NCBI GenBank assembly: GCA_902475415.1
Contig: CABRZK010000009.1
Coordinates: forward strand, 1 to 18,933
Length of the DNA stretch: 18,933 nucleotides
Direction: 5' to 3'
Origin: an uncultured Eubacterium sp.
Lineage (GTDB): Bacteria; Bacillota; Clostridia; Lachnospirales; Lachnospiraceae
Every line of letters begins with the position of its first letter. Positions within the stretch are counted from its first letter, which is position 1. Below the pieces are notes generated by a model. It was given only the letters and a program-made list of their open reading frames with translations. It was not told the origin of the DNA and searched no databases. This document shows positions 7,308 through 14,079 of this stretch, one piece after another. A program made the translations under genes and the position numbers.

Positions 7308-8468
7308 CTATTTCACCAGTTTAAATGTCTTTTCCAGCATAAAGAACATCAGAATCAGGAAGAACAATACATAAACCGGAAGTAAACCGACAGAAATATG
7401 GTTTGCGATCAGTCCGAACAGCGGAGGCATAAAAGTAGATCCCACATAAGCACTCGCCATCTGGATACCGATGATCGCCTGGGAGTTCTTCTCTCCGAAA
7501 TTGGACGGTGTTGCATGGATAATAGATGGATAAATCGGTGCACAGCCAAGTCCCATAATAACCAGACCAAACAGTGCAAATTCATCGATGGATACCGGTA
7601 ACAGCATACCGATACATCCAACAAGAATGATAGCGATGCCCAGACGAATCATCTTGTGGTCTCCCATTTTCTCTGTAATAAAGCCTGCCAGAAATCTTCC
7701 AAGTGTGATACCGATGCAAAACAGGGACGCAAAGGCTGCTGCACGTTCCGCAGAAATTCCCTTTGCTCCTACCAGATAGCTGCTTCCCCACAGAATCACT
7801 GCTGATTCCAGTGCACAATAGGAGAAAAATCCAAGAAGAAGATTCGGAACGCCTTTGATCTTCAGTGCACCTTTGATGCCTACCATCTCTTCTTCTGCCT
7901 TTTCTTCCTGCGCAGTTTCTTTTTTATTCACCTTCCATATCGGCAGTGTCACGAAAAGAATCAAGGTTATTCCGATCTGGATAAAAGATACCATGCGATA
8001 TCCGTTCTGCCATACCGATGTGGTCAGTGCATAACTCATCACATACGGACTGATAATGGTTCCCAGTCCCCAGAAACAATGCAGCCAGCTCATATGCCTG
8101 GAATTATAATGAAGCGCTACATAGTTGTTCAGTGCAGCATCAATCGCTCCCGCACCCAGTCCATAGGGAATGGCCCATAGACAGAGCATCCAGAAGGCGC
8201 TTGCCGTAGAAAATCCGAATAATGCGATTGCAGTAAGCATCACGCTGAACACAGTTACAATCTGTGTACCGAATTTCTTTGTCAGACGCTCAGACATCAA
8301 ACTGGAACAGATGGTTCCTCCGGAAATAATCATAGTTACCAGACCCGCATAAGACAGCGGAACCTAAAAAGCCTTGTGCATCACCGGCCAGGCAGAACCC
8401 AGAAGGGAATCTGGCAGTCCGAGACTGATAAATGCCAGATAAATCAACAGTAGTAATAGTGTATACAT
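7308..8468 (-). pseudogene. MFS transporter interrupted by an in-frame TAG
   Basis: The conceptual 386-codon protein is a major facilitator superfamily transporter, about the full family length with 12 hydrophobic segments split by a charged central loop (KVNKKETAQEEKAEEE). Translation from the ATG at 8466-8468, which has AAGGAG 6 bases upstream, gives MYTLLLLLIYLAFISLGLP, a standard first helix, but codon 35 is TAG (8364-8366) between HKAF and VPLSYAGLV. The frame then stays open to 7308. A single substitution (for example CAG or GAG to TAG) explains it. Without readthrough only a 34-residue peptide or a product restarted at the internal ATG 8333 would be made, lacking helix 1. A sequencing error is possible. 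Substrate unknown; the neighbouring divergent LysR gene is also broken. Confidence 0.85.
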
Positions 8469-8493
8469 CTTTTTCTCCTTCTCTTTCATAGTA

Positions 8494-8540
8494 CAACCGA
8501 CGATGGAAAAGGGCGTCCCAAAGGTTTCCATCGTCGGTTG
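8494..8540. repeat. 16-bp perfect inverted repeat in the MFS leader
   Basis: Arms CAACCGACGATGGAAA (8494-8509) and TTTCCATCGTCGGTTG (8525-8540) are perfectly complementary with a 15-base loop. The element lies 25 bases upstream of the MFS start codon, inside the predicted MFS transcript, and its right arm touches the -35 box of the plus-strand promoter. There is no T-run after it in the MFS direction. It may act as a leader RNA hairpin or as a DNA operator. Confidence 0.8.
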
Positions 8541-8565
8541 ACATTTGTTTTCTATCTATTACTAT
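8538..8565 (+). promoter_or_regulatory. Promoter towards the LysR relic
   Basis: A perfect -35 box TTGACA (8538-8543) and TACTAT (8560-8565) are 16 bp apart, giving a start near 8572, about 50 bases before the relic start codon at 8624. The -35 box begins inside the right arm of the inverted repeat. Confidence 0.45.
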
Positions 8566-8589
8566 ACGTTAAAATATATGACTTGTCAC
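8561..8589 (-). promoter_or_regulatory. Promoter of the MFS transporter gene
   Basis: Minus-strand GTGACA (plus 8584-8589) and TATAGT (plus 8561-8566) are 17 bp apart, each one base from consensus. Transcription would start near 8554 and include the 16-bp hairpin. Its -10 box coincides with that of the plus-strand promoter, so the two cannot be occupied together. Confidence 0.55.
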
Positions 8590-8623
8590 GGGAAAATTTG
8601 TGATTATCAGAGGAATTTTTGAT

Positions 8624-9461
8624 ATGGTTGCCGGTTATTCAAAATTCGCTGACACACTGTACGAGATATTGCCGTAGAATATCAGTTCGATATTTGCTAT
8701 ACCGGGTAAACTAATGGATCTCCGAACCCGTCAGTTATTTAGAATCCTCATTCCGTTTCTTAATGTGTCGAATGACAATGGAACTTTCCCGGCAATACCG
8801 GCAGATGCTTTACCGGATGTCTCTGTATCAGACTGCCAAGGAACAGCAATTATCTGTGGGAACGCTTCCTGTACTCTCTCAGTATCATCTTACCGGAAGT
8901 TTCCGCCTGTTTCAGAAAGAACACCCAGAGATTTCTCTTGCTCTTACCGAGGTGGAAGAAAGCGAATTAATGGAAGGCATCGAAAAGAAGCGATTTGCCA
9001 TGATTCTTGCCAGAGAATCTATGATCGATACGGAACATTATCATTTTTTTCCTATTGCAACCGACCGGATCTGTGTCATGCTTCCGGCAGATCATCCACT
9101 GGCAACACGACAAAAGCTTTCTGTTACAGCACTGACCGATCAGTCTTTTCTGCTGATGCACCCATACACATCCATTTATCAGCTGTGTATGCAGATTTTT
9201 CAAAATGCAGGTATTCATCCGTCGATTTTTCGCACTGCACGCGTAGAGTCTTTAATCAGTGCCGTTGCTGTCGGAGAAGGTATCAGCCTTTTTGCAGAGA
9301 GCAATTTTCGTCTGTTTCAACATGAGGGCGTGATATCTGTTCCTTTGGAAGAATCACCGGTACTCCGGATTGGATTTGCATATAAAAAAGCCGGAGAATA
9401 TACTCCGGCCATGGATTGTTTTTTACATTTTATGGCAAATGCACAAAATTCACAACAATAG
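8624..9461 (+). pseudogene. LysR-family regulator with decayed DNA-binding domain
   Basis: The frame 8763-9461 encodes an intact LysR effector-binding domain: it begins in the linker helix (YRQMLYRMSLYQTAKEQQ), then LSVGTLPVLSQYHL, a central ICVMLPADHPLA strand and a C-terminal VGEGISLFAES. The winged helix-turn-helix that should precede it is not open. In another frame, from an ATG at 8624 with AGAGG upstream, VAGYSKFADTLYEILP is a recognisable but damaged relic of the usual opening, then a TAG at 8675-8677, followed by KLMDLRTRQLF, which resembles the end of the domain. So at least one stop and one frameshift are present. If anything is made from the intact part, it cannot bind DNA. It was probably the regulator of the divergent MFS gene. 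Confidence 0.75.
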
Positions 9462-9549
9462 CGAAGGATTGCCTGCATCTATAAAGGCTGCGCAAATGCA
9501 AGAAAACTTTCTCGTTGCTCCATCAGTTGGGGAAGCCGTGATATATCTC

Positions 9550-9627
9550 TTAGAAAGTAATCACTTCCGGTTTATGCGTAAATGCAGAAATTGTTGCTGT
9601 CGCATTACCTTTTTTATATAAAACAAA
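9550..9627 (-). pseudogene. Orphan C-terminal fragment of a pyridoxamine-phosphate-oxidase-like gene
   Basis: Read on the minus strand, 25 codons and a TAA stop give FVLYKKGNATATISAFTHKP followed by EVITF. This matches the C-terminus of the intact gene at 12714-13106 (VFYFKNATATISAFTHEP, then EVITF). Upstream of the fragment the frame is closed by TGA at once and no further similarity is seen, so only the tail of a paralogous gene remains. A plus-strand ORF over the same bases is a shadow. Confidence 0.8.
9554..9606 (+). repeat. Left copy of a 53-bp direct repeat flanking the UvrA-like gene
   Basis: This segment matches 12718-12770 in the same orientation at 49 of 53 positions. It starts AAAGTAATCACTTCCGGTT and ends GCATT. 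Both copies are the 3' end of a pyridoxamine-phosphate-oxidase-like gene. The segment between them (about 3.1 kb) contains the UvrA-like gene. Confidence 0.85.
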
Positions 9628-9947
9628 TCAAGGAGATTATTATTATTTGCTTGGAAAAGATTGCTCAGTTCTTTTTTATTTAACAAACTAGATAATCAAA
9701 TTTCTTTCATGTTCCTGACCTCATGAACTGTCACCGACTTGCTCACATGGATTGTCATCAGATTGATGAACTTTCTGTCATCCGTCTTTACAGGGCTACC
9801 GCCTGAGTTCAGGCGGCAATGATGTTTATAGGGTTATGCTTCCAAGTGAATAATCCGGGCTCCGTGTCACTGCGGTCCGGACTTAGGAAACCGTAAATCT
9901 GTCTTGTACAATTACAGCCTTTGACCCGTAATTCGCATAAAGCAAAA
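9628..9947. other. Gene-less region with hairpins, possible mobile-element relic
   Basis: No convincing gene is present in these 320 bases downstream of the UvrA-like stop codon. Two hairpins stand out: CCGCCTGA/TCAGGCGG (9799-9816), with no T-run after it, and a longer imperfect stem closed by TCCGG/CCGGA (9854-9881). On the minus strand a stretch of about 43 codons stays open from a stop near 9830 and reads RLNSGGSPVKTDDRKF, later VTVHEVRNMKEI, then stops; it has no start codon or ribosome binding site. An IS-element end or an old gene tail would fit, but I do not recognise it. Confidence 0.3.
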
Positions 9948-12452
9948 TTATCTTCGACGTATGAATTCCCCGATAACGCTATTCTTATTTCCTGCAACCT
10001 GCTCCGGTGTTCCCAAGGCAACGATTCTTCCGCCTGCTTCGCCGCCTTCCGGACCCATATCGATGATATAATCTGCGTTTCGGATCACATCCAGATCGTG
10101 TTCTATCACGATTACGGTTGCCCCCTGATCCACAAGTGCCTGGAACACCTGAAGCAGTGTCTTTACGTCCAATGGATGTAATCCAATCGTCGGTTCATCG
10201 AACACGAAAACGGAATCGGACTGCCCTTTTCCCATCTCACTGGCAAGTTTCAGTCTCTGTGCTTCCCCGCCGGACAGCCCCGGCGTCGCCTCACCCAGGG
10301 TCAGATAGCCAAGACCAAGATCACGCAGCACTTCCAGACGCTGCCGCACCACTTTCCAGTCTCCGGCTGCCTGAAGTGCCGTATTCACATCCATCGCCAT
10401 CATCTGCGGCAGCGAATACCTTTTCCCCGGTTCCTTTTCATAGCAAACCTGCCATGCCGCTTTCGCATACCGAGATCCTTTACATTCCGGGCACACCACA
10501 TCCACATCCGGCAAAAATTGTACATCCAATGTGATCTGCCCCGTTCCATCACATGCCGGACATCTGAGATTTCCGGTATTATAGGAAAAATTCTTTGCCT
10601 TGTATTTCATCCTTTTTGCATCGTCAGTTTTTGCATAAATCTTTCGAAGTTCATCATGCACATTGGCATACGTTGCCACGGTAGAACGAATGTTGATTCC
10701 AATCGGTGACGCATCGATCAGTTTCACATGGGAAATCTCCTCCGCAGAAACATTTTTCACGTGTTCCGGCAATGTCTCTCCGTTCAGTGCTGCCTCCAGT
10801 CCCGGAATCAGGCTTTCCAGCACCATCGTAGTCTTGCCAGAGCCGGACACACCGGTCACAACGGTCAGCCTGCCTTTTGGAATATCGACTTCCAGAGGTT
10901 TTACCGTATGGATCGCATTGGTAGAAAGATGGATAACTCCCAGATCAAACATATTTTCAGCATGCGTCTGTTCCCATACCGGCAAATTCGTTTTCTGCGC
11001 TAAAAACGGACCAATCATGGAAGCCGGATTCTTTGTAATCTCAGGGATCGTTCCCTCTGCGATCACATATCCACCGCCATTTCCTGCCTCCGGTCCCATC
11101 TCCACGATCCAGTCAGCTTCGGACAAAATCTGCGTATCGTGATCGACCAGAAGAACCGAATTGCCATCCGCGATCAGATCATGCATCACGGCATTCAATC
11201 CATTAATATTGGAAGGATGTAATCCGATGGAAGGCTCGTCCAACACGTACAATACACCTGTCGTACGGTTTCTTACAGCTCTCGCCAGCTGCATCCGTTG
11301 CCGCTCCCCGGTAGACAATGTCGCAGCTGCTCTGTCGAGAGACAGGTAAGAAAGTCCCAGATCCATCAGTCTTTTTGCAGCTGTCTGAAAGGATTCGCAG
11401 ATTGATTCTGCCATTGGACGCATTTCCTCCGGCAGAGAATCCGGAACATCGGCAACCCATACAACCAAATCTTTTAAAGTCATCTGACACGCCTCCGCCA
11501 GTCCGATGCCTCGAAGTTTCGGTGCTCTCGCTTTTTCGGAAAGTCTGCTTCCCTGACACTGCGGGCAGATCTCTTCTTTCAGGAATTTTTCCACACGTTT
11601 CATACCCTTTTCATCTTTTACTTTAGCAAGGGCATTTTCCACAGTATACACCGCATTGTAATAGGTAAAATCCAGTTCTCCTGCCTGGTTCGAATTCTTT
11701 GCTTTATAAAAAATATGTTTCTTTTCCGCAGGCCCGTGATAAACAATATCTTTTTCTTTCTCCGTCAGCTCGCGAAACGGAATATCCGTGCGCACACCCA
11801 TTTCCCGACATACATCCGTCATCAGTGACCACATCAGACTGTTCCACGGTGCAACCGCCCCGTCATCGATACTGATCGAATCATCAGGTACCAGAGAATC
11901 AATATTTACCGTCCGTACTCGCCCGGTACCACCACATTCCGGGCATGCACCCTGAGAATTAAACGCAAGTTCTTCCGCACTCGGCGGCTGCACCTGCTCC
12001 CCACAGATTGGGCAAAAAATCTCCTGCTCCGCTGCCACTTTTAATGTCGGCTCCACATAATGCCCATTGGGACACCGATGCGAAGCCAGCCTCGAATACA
12101 TCAGCCGCAGAATGTTCAAAAGCTCCGTTCCCGTGCCAAACGTACTCCGGATTCCCGGAATTCCCGGCCGCTGATGCAGCGCAAGCGCCGCCGGCACATA
12201 CAAAACTTCATCCACCTGTGCCTTCGCCGCACCCGTCATACGTCTTCGCGTATAAGTAGAAAGCGATTCCAGATACCTCCTGGATCCCTCCGCATACAAC
12301 ACCCCCAACGCCAACGACGACTTCCCGGAGCCGGACACACCTGCGATGCCTACGATCTGGTGCAGGGGGATATCTACGTTTATGTTCTTCAGGTTGTGGA
12401 CTCTGGCACCTCGGATTTGGATGTATTTGGGGTTGTTATCGTGATTGTTCAT
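9948..12452 (-). CDS. UvrA2-like ABC ATPase (excinuclease UvrA homologue)
   Basis: An 834-aa soluble DNA-binding protein with two ABC ATPase modules of the UvrA family: Walker A GVSGSGKSS (38-46), signature LSTGERQR (379-386), Walker B LYVLDEPSIGLHP (401-413), then Walker A GVSGSGKTT (534-542), signature LSGGEAQR (726-733) and VFVFDEPTIGLHP (748-760). Zinc-binding cysteine pairs occur at CPIC (147-150), CPEC (170-173), CPQC (296-299), CPAC (631-634) and CPEC (654-657). It is about 100 residues shorter than housekeeping UvrA (roughly 940 aa), as in UvrA2/DrrC-type proteins linked to tolerance of DNA-binding drugs. AGGAG (plus 12461-12465) fixes the ATG. It stands alone, between two copies of a direct repeat, with no uvrB nearby. 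Whether it acts in repair or drug tolerance is open. Confidence 0.9.
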   Translation of the reverse strand: MNNHDNNPKYIQIRGARVHNLKNINVDIPLHQIVGIAGVSGSGKSSLALGVLYAEGSRRYLESLSTYTRRRMTGAAKAQVDEVLYVPAALALHQRPGIPGIRSTFGTGTELLNILRLMYSRLASHRCPNGHYVEPTLKVAAEQEIFCPICGEQVQPPSAEELAFNSQGACPECGGTGRVRTVNIDSLVPDDSISIDDGAVAPWNSLMWSLMTDVCREMGVRTDIPFRELTEKEKDIVYHGPAEKKHIFYKAKNSNQAGELDFTYYNAVYTVENALAKVKDEKGMKRVEKFLKEEICPQCQGSRLSEKARAPKLRGIGLAEACQMTLKDLVVWVADVPDSLPEEMRPMAESICESFQTAAKRLMDLGLSYLSLDRAAATLSTGERQRMQLARAVRNRTTGVLYVLDEPSIGLHPSNINGLNAVMHDLIADGNSVLLVDHDTQILSEADWIVEMGPEAGNGGGYVIAEGTIPEITKNPASMIGPFLAQKTNLPVWEQTHAENMFDLGVIHLSTNAIHTVKPLEVDIPKGRLTVVTGVSGSGKTTMVLESLIPGLEAALNGETLPEHVKNVSAEEISHVKLIDASPIGINIRSTVATYANVHDELRKIYAKTDDAKRMKYKAKNFSYNTGNLRCPACDGTGQITLDVQFLPDVDVVCPECKGSRYAKAAWQVCYEKEPGKRYSLPQMMAMDVNTALQAAGDWKVVRQRLEVLRDLGLGYLTLGEATPGLSGGEAQRLKLASEMGKGQSDSVFVFDEPTIGLHPLDVKTLLQVFQALVDQGATVIVIEHDLDVIRNADYIIDMGPEGGEAGGRIVALGTPEQVAGNKNSVIGEFIRRR

Positions 12453-12484
12453 TGGTTGTTCTCCTTTATTTCTTACATCTTTGA

Positions 12485-12512
12485 TTGACTTTTGATAGAA
12501 ATACTTTATAAT
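12485..12512 (+). promoter_or_regulatory. Near-consensus plus-strand promoter without a gene downstream
   Basis: TTGACT (12485-12490) and a perfect TATAAT (12507-12512) are 16 bp apart. The promoter reads away from the UvrA-like gene into 200 bases with no ORF on this strand. The transcript would start near 12519 and meet a T-run TTTCTTTTTT at 12571-12580, then the hairpins at 12637-12667. Confidence 0.5.
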
Positions 12513-12636
12513 GAAGTTAAGAAATGGGTTTTGTGTCGTGTACGGTCCTAGGATCCAAGCGGGTTGCTCGTTTCTTTTTTATTCTATACAAAACTTTTAT
12601 CCAGCTCACACAATATCTTTATATCATAATCCCATA

Positions 12637-12667
12637 ATGAGCCGATAACCATCGGCTACCGGCTCAT
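12637..12667. other. Two mutually exclusive hairpins downstream of the PNPOx-like gene
   Basis: ATGAGCCG (12637-12644) can pair with CGGCTCAT (12660-12667), or AGCCGAT (12640-12646) can pair with ATCGGCT (12651-12657) over an AACC loop. The two stems share bases and exclude each other. Neither strand has a T-run immediately after, so a simple intrinsic terminator is doubtful, although the position about 50 bp past the stop of the minus-strand gene would suit one. Confidence 0.4.
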
Positions 12668-12713
12668 CGTTACTCAATTCCGTATTCATATAATTTCCAG
12701 AATTTTTTATTTT

Positions 12714-13106
12714 TTAAAAAGTAATCACTTCCGGTTCATGCGTAAATGCAGAAATCGTTGCGGTTGCATTCTTAAAATAAAAAACTTCTGTATTGCCATC
12801 ATCTGCGGCATACATTTTCTGCAGACTCGGATATGCGTCCAGCATGGACTGTCTTGCTTCCACACGATCATCCTCTACCAGTTCACCAGCCACACGGATC
12901 CATTCACCACCCTTAAAAGCACAGATCTCAGCTTTCGGATTGGCATGTAACTGTTTTGAGACATCTTTCACTTTTCCGGTCTGGATATACAGCTTGCCCT
13001 CAAAAATATGAGCTGTTCCAAAAGGACGAACTCTCGGTTGATTACCCTCTACAGTTGCCAGATAATATGTCTCTGCGTCTTTTAAAAATTGTAATACTGT
13101 CTCCAT
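12714..13106 (-). CDS. Pyridoxamine 5'-phosphate oxidase family protein (flavin-binding split barrel)
   Basis: A 130-aa cytoplasmic protein of the PNPOx-like split-barrel family, which binds FMN or a related cofactor. The order is typical: YYLATVEGNQPRVRPFG (14-30), the strand IFEGKLYIQTGKVKDVSKQL (34-53), and AEICAFKGGEWIRVAGELV (59-77). Small single-domain members like this are usually flavin reductases or oxidoreductases of unknown substrate, not the biosynthetic PdxH, which is nearly twice as long. The ATG is preceded by AAGGGG 8 bases upstream and has a good promoter at 13143-13171. Its last 53 bp are repeated at 9554-9606. Confidence 0.9.
   Translation of the reverse strand: METVLQFLKDAETYYLATVEGNQPRVRPFGTAHIFEGKLYIQTGKVKDVSKQLHANPKAEICAFKGGEWIRVAGELVEDDRVEARQSMLDAYPSLQKMYAADDGNTEVFYFKNATATISAFTHEPEVITF
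12718..12770 (+). repeat. Right copy of the 53-bp direct repeat
   Basis: This copy forms the 3' end of the intact PNPOx-like gene and matches 9554-9606 at 49 of 53 positions in direct orientation. One mismatch changes the encoded residue (E in this copy, K in the fragment); the others I checked are silent. Confidence 0.85.
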
Positions 13107-13142
13107 GATTATGCCCCTTTCTGTGGTGATATGTTTGAGATA

Positions 13143-13171
13143 AGTATAGCACTGGAAAGACGGATGTGCAA
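13143..13171 (-). promoter_or_regulatory. Promoter of the PNPOx-like gene
   Basis: On the minus strand TTGCAC (plus 13166-13171) and TATACT (plus 13143-13148) are 17 bp apart, close to sigma-A consensus, with a start near 13136 about 30 bases before the ATG. Confidence 0.65.
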
Positions 13172-13257
13172 ATTTTTATGTATTCATATCCACCTTTCAT
13201 CTTGCATTCATTCCACCAATTTCTTTTATTTTCCTGTGGATTTTTCATAAAATCATG

Positions 13258-13375
13258 TATAATCAAATCAACAAGTATTTTGGTCGACAAGACCATACAT
13301 TAAAAACACTTTGACCGACGAGGTTTCTCTGGTTTTCCAGAGCGGTGGATGGTTAGCGCCATCCACCTTTAAATG
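13258..13375 (+). ncRNA. Candidate small structured RNA next to the HNH gene
   Basis: A TATAAT box (13258-13263), with only a poor -35 box, faces a row of three hairpins: TGGTC/GACCA (13281-13295), CTCTGG/CCAGAG with a TTTT loop (13327-13342) and a perfect 9-bp stem GGTGGATGG/CCATCCACC (13344-13367) followed by TTTAAAT. The predicted RNA would be about 100 bases and convergent with the HNH gene, whose stop codon starts 2 bases past the last stem. Alternatively the last two stems simply end transcription of the minus-strand operon. No known RNA family is recognised. Confidence 0.35.
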
Positions 13376-14079
13376 TCAAATAATTTTTTCTTCTGATTCT
13401 CAGGAATAAATTTCTCCAATTCCCCATACTTTTCCTCATTATCCCATATCAGCCATCTCTTAAATGCCGTAAACGCAGAACTGTCTTTCAGTTCCCTCTT
13501 CAGAAGCATCGCAATATCCTCTTTTTCCTCTTCGTTCTCTGCTTCCTGATACTCCCTTACATATTCTTTGAACTTTGAAAGATCTTTCCGCAACGTTTTA
13601 CGTATAATCCTTGCTTCCATTTTCTTCTGAGGAGTCGTTCCATAATATGCATCATTTAACAGCAAAATGGTATTTCTGATCGCTACATTATCATCCTTCA
13701 CCGGCACAAACTCCAGTTTTTCATCCGTTCCAAAATAACCTGTTTTCCGAAAAGCAATCAGGTGTTCTACAGGCTCTGTTGTACAGTTCAATATTGGTTC
13801 ATATTTGTCTGACTTAATATTGTTGCAATGTGCACACACCCAAAACAGATTATTCCAGTCATATTTCAATTTTTTATCGCCCCGGTGCGGAATCAGATGT
13901 TCAATTTGATAGGATGTTGCCTCTTTGTTTTCGCAAATATAACATTTCCCATGGAATACTTCCTGTAACGCCTGATTCACATGTTCCGTATTATACGAAC
14001 GACCTGTATCACATGCTTCCTGCAAATCATCCATTGCCTCTTGTGTATGCGGGGTTTCCTTCCTCTCAATCTTAATCAT
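13369..14079 (-). CDS. HNH endonuclease, PtuB-like
   Basis: A 236-aa protein with an HNH nuclease domain and structural zinc site: CYIC (residues 46-49), YQIEHLIPH (57-65, catalytic H61), the WNNLFWVC segment (75-82) and CAHCNN (82-87). The rest is charged and helical (KKKMEARII to ENEEEKEDIAM). The start at 14079 is chosen because AAGGG stands 8 bases upstream and the ORF otherwise runs 10 codons into the ATPase gene. It overlaps the ATPase stop codon by 8 bases, so translation is probably coupled. An ATPase followed by an HNH protein in this order is the layout of Septu (PtuA-PtuB) defence systems and of the effectors of some retrons. Predicted role: nucleic-acid cleavage after phage sensing by the ATPase. 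Confidence 0.82.
   Translation of the reverse strand: MIKIERKETPHTQEAMDDLQEACDTGRSYNTEHVNQALQEVFHGKCYICENKEATSYQIEHLIPHRGDKKLKYDWNNLFWVCAHCNNIKSDKYEPILNCTTEPVEHLIAFRKTGYFGTDEKLEFVPVKDDNVAIRNTILLLNDAYYGTTPQKKMEARIIRKTLRKDLSKFKEYVREYQEAENEEEKEDIAMLLKRELKDSSAFTAFKRWLIWDNEEKYGELEKFIPENQKKKLFDI

Noticed and set aside
8364..8366. TAG as a recoded sense codon (for example pyrrolysine)
   Set aside because: TAG serves as the ordinary stop of the ABC exporter gene (127-129), and no recoding machinery or signal is visible in the window.
8290..8544. Minus-strand ORF of 84 codons across the inverted repeat
   Set aside because: It overlaps the MFS N-terminus in another frame and has no ribosome binding site; the MFS frame shows clear membrane-helix coding.
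8714..9325. Plus-strand ORF of 203 codons over the LysR relic
   Set aside because: Beyond the first codons it is a shadow of the LysR effector-domain frame at 8763-9461, rich in S, R and C without motifs.
9799..9816. Hairpin as intrinsic terminator of the UvrA-like gene
   Set aside because: No T-run follows the stem on the minus strand and it is over 130 bases past the stop codon.
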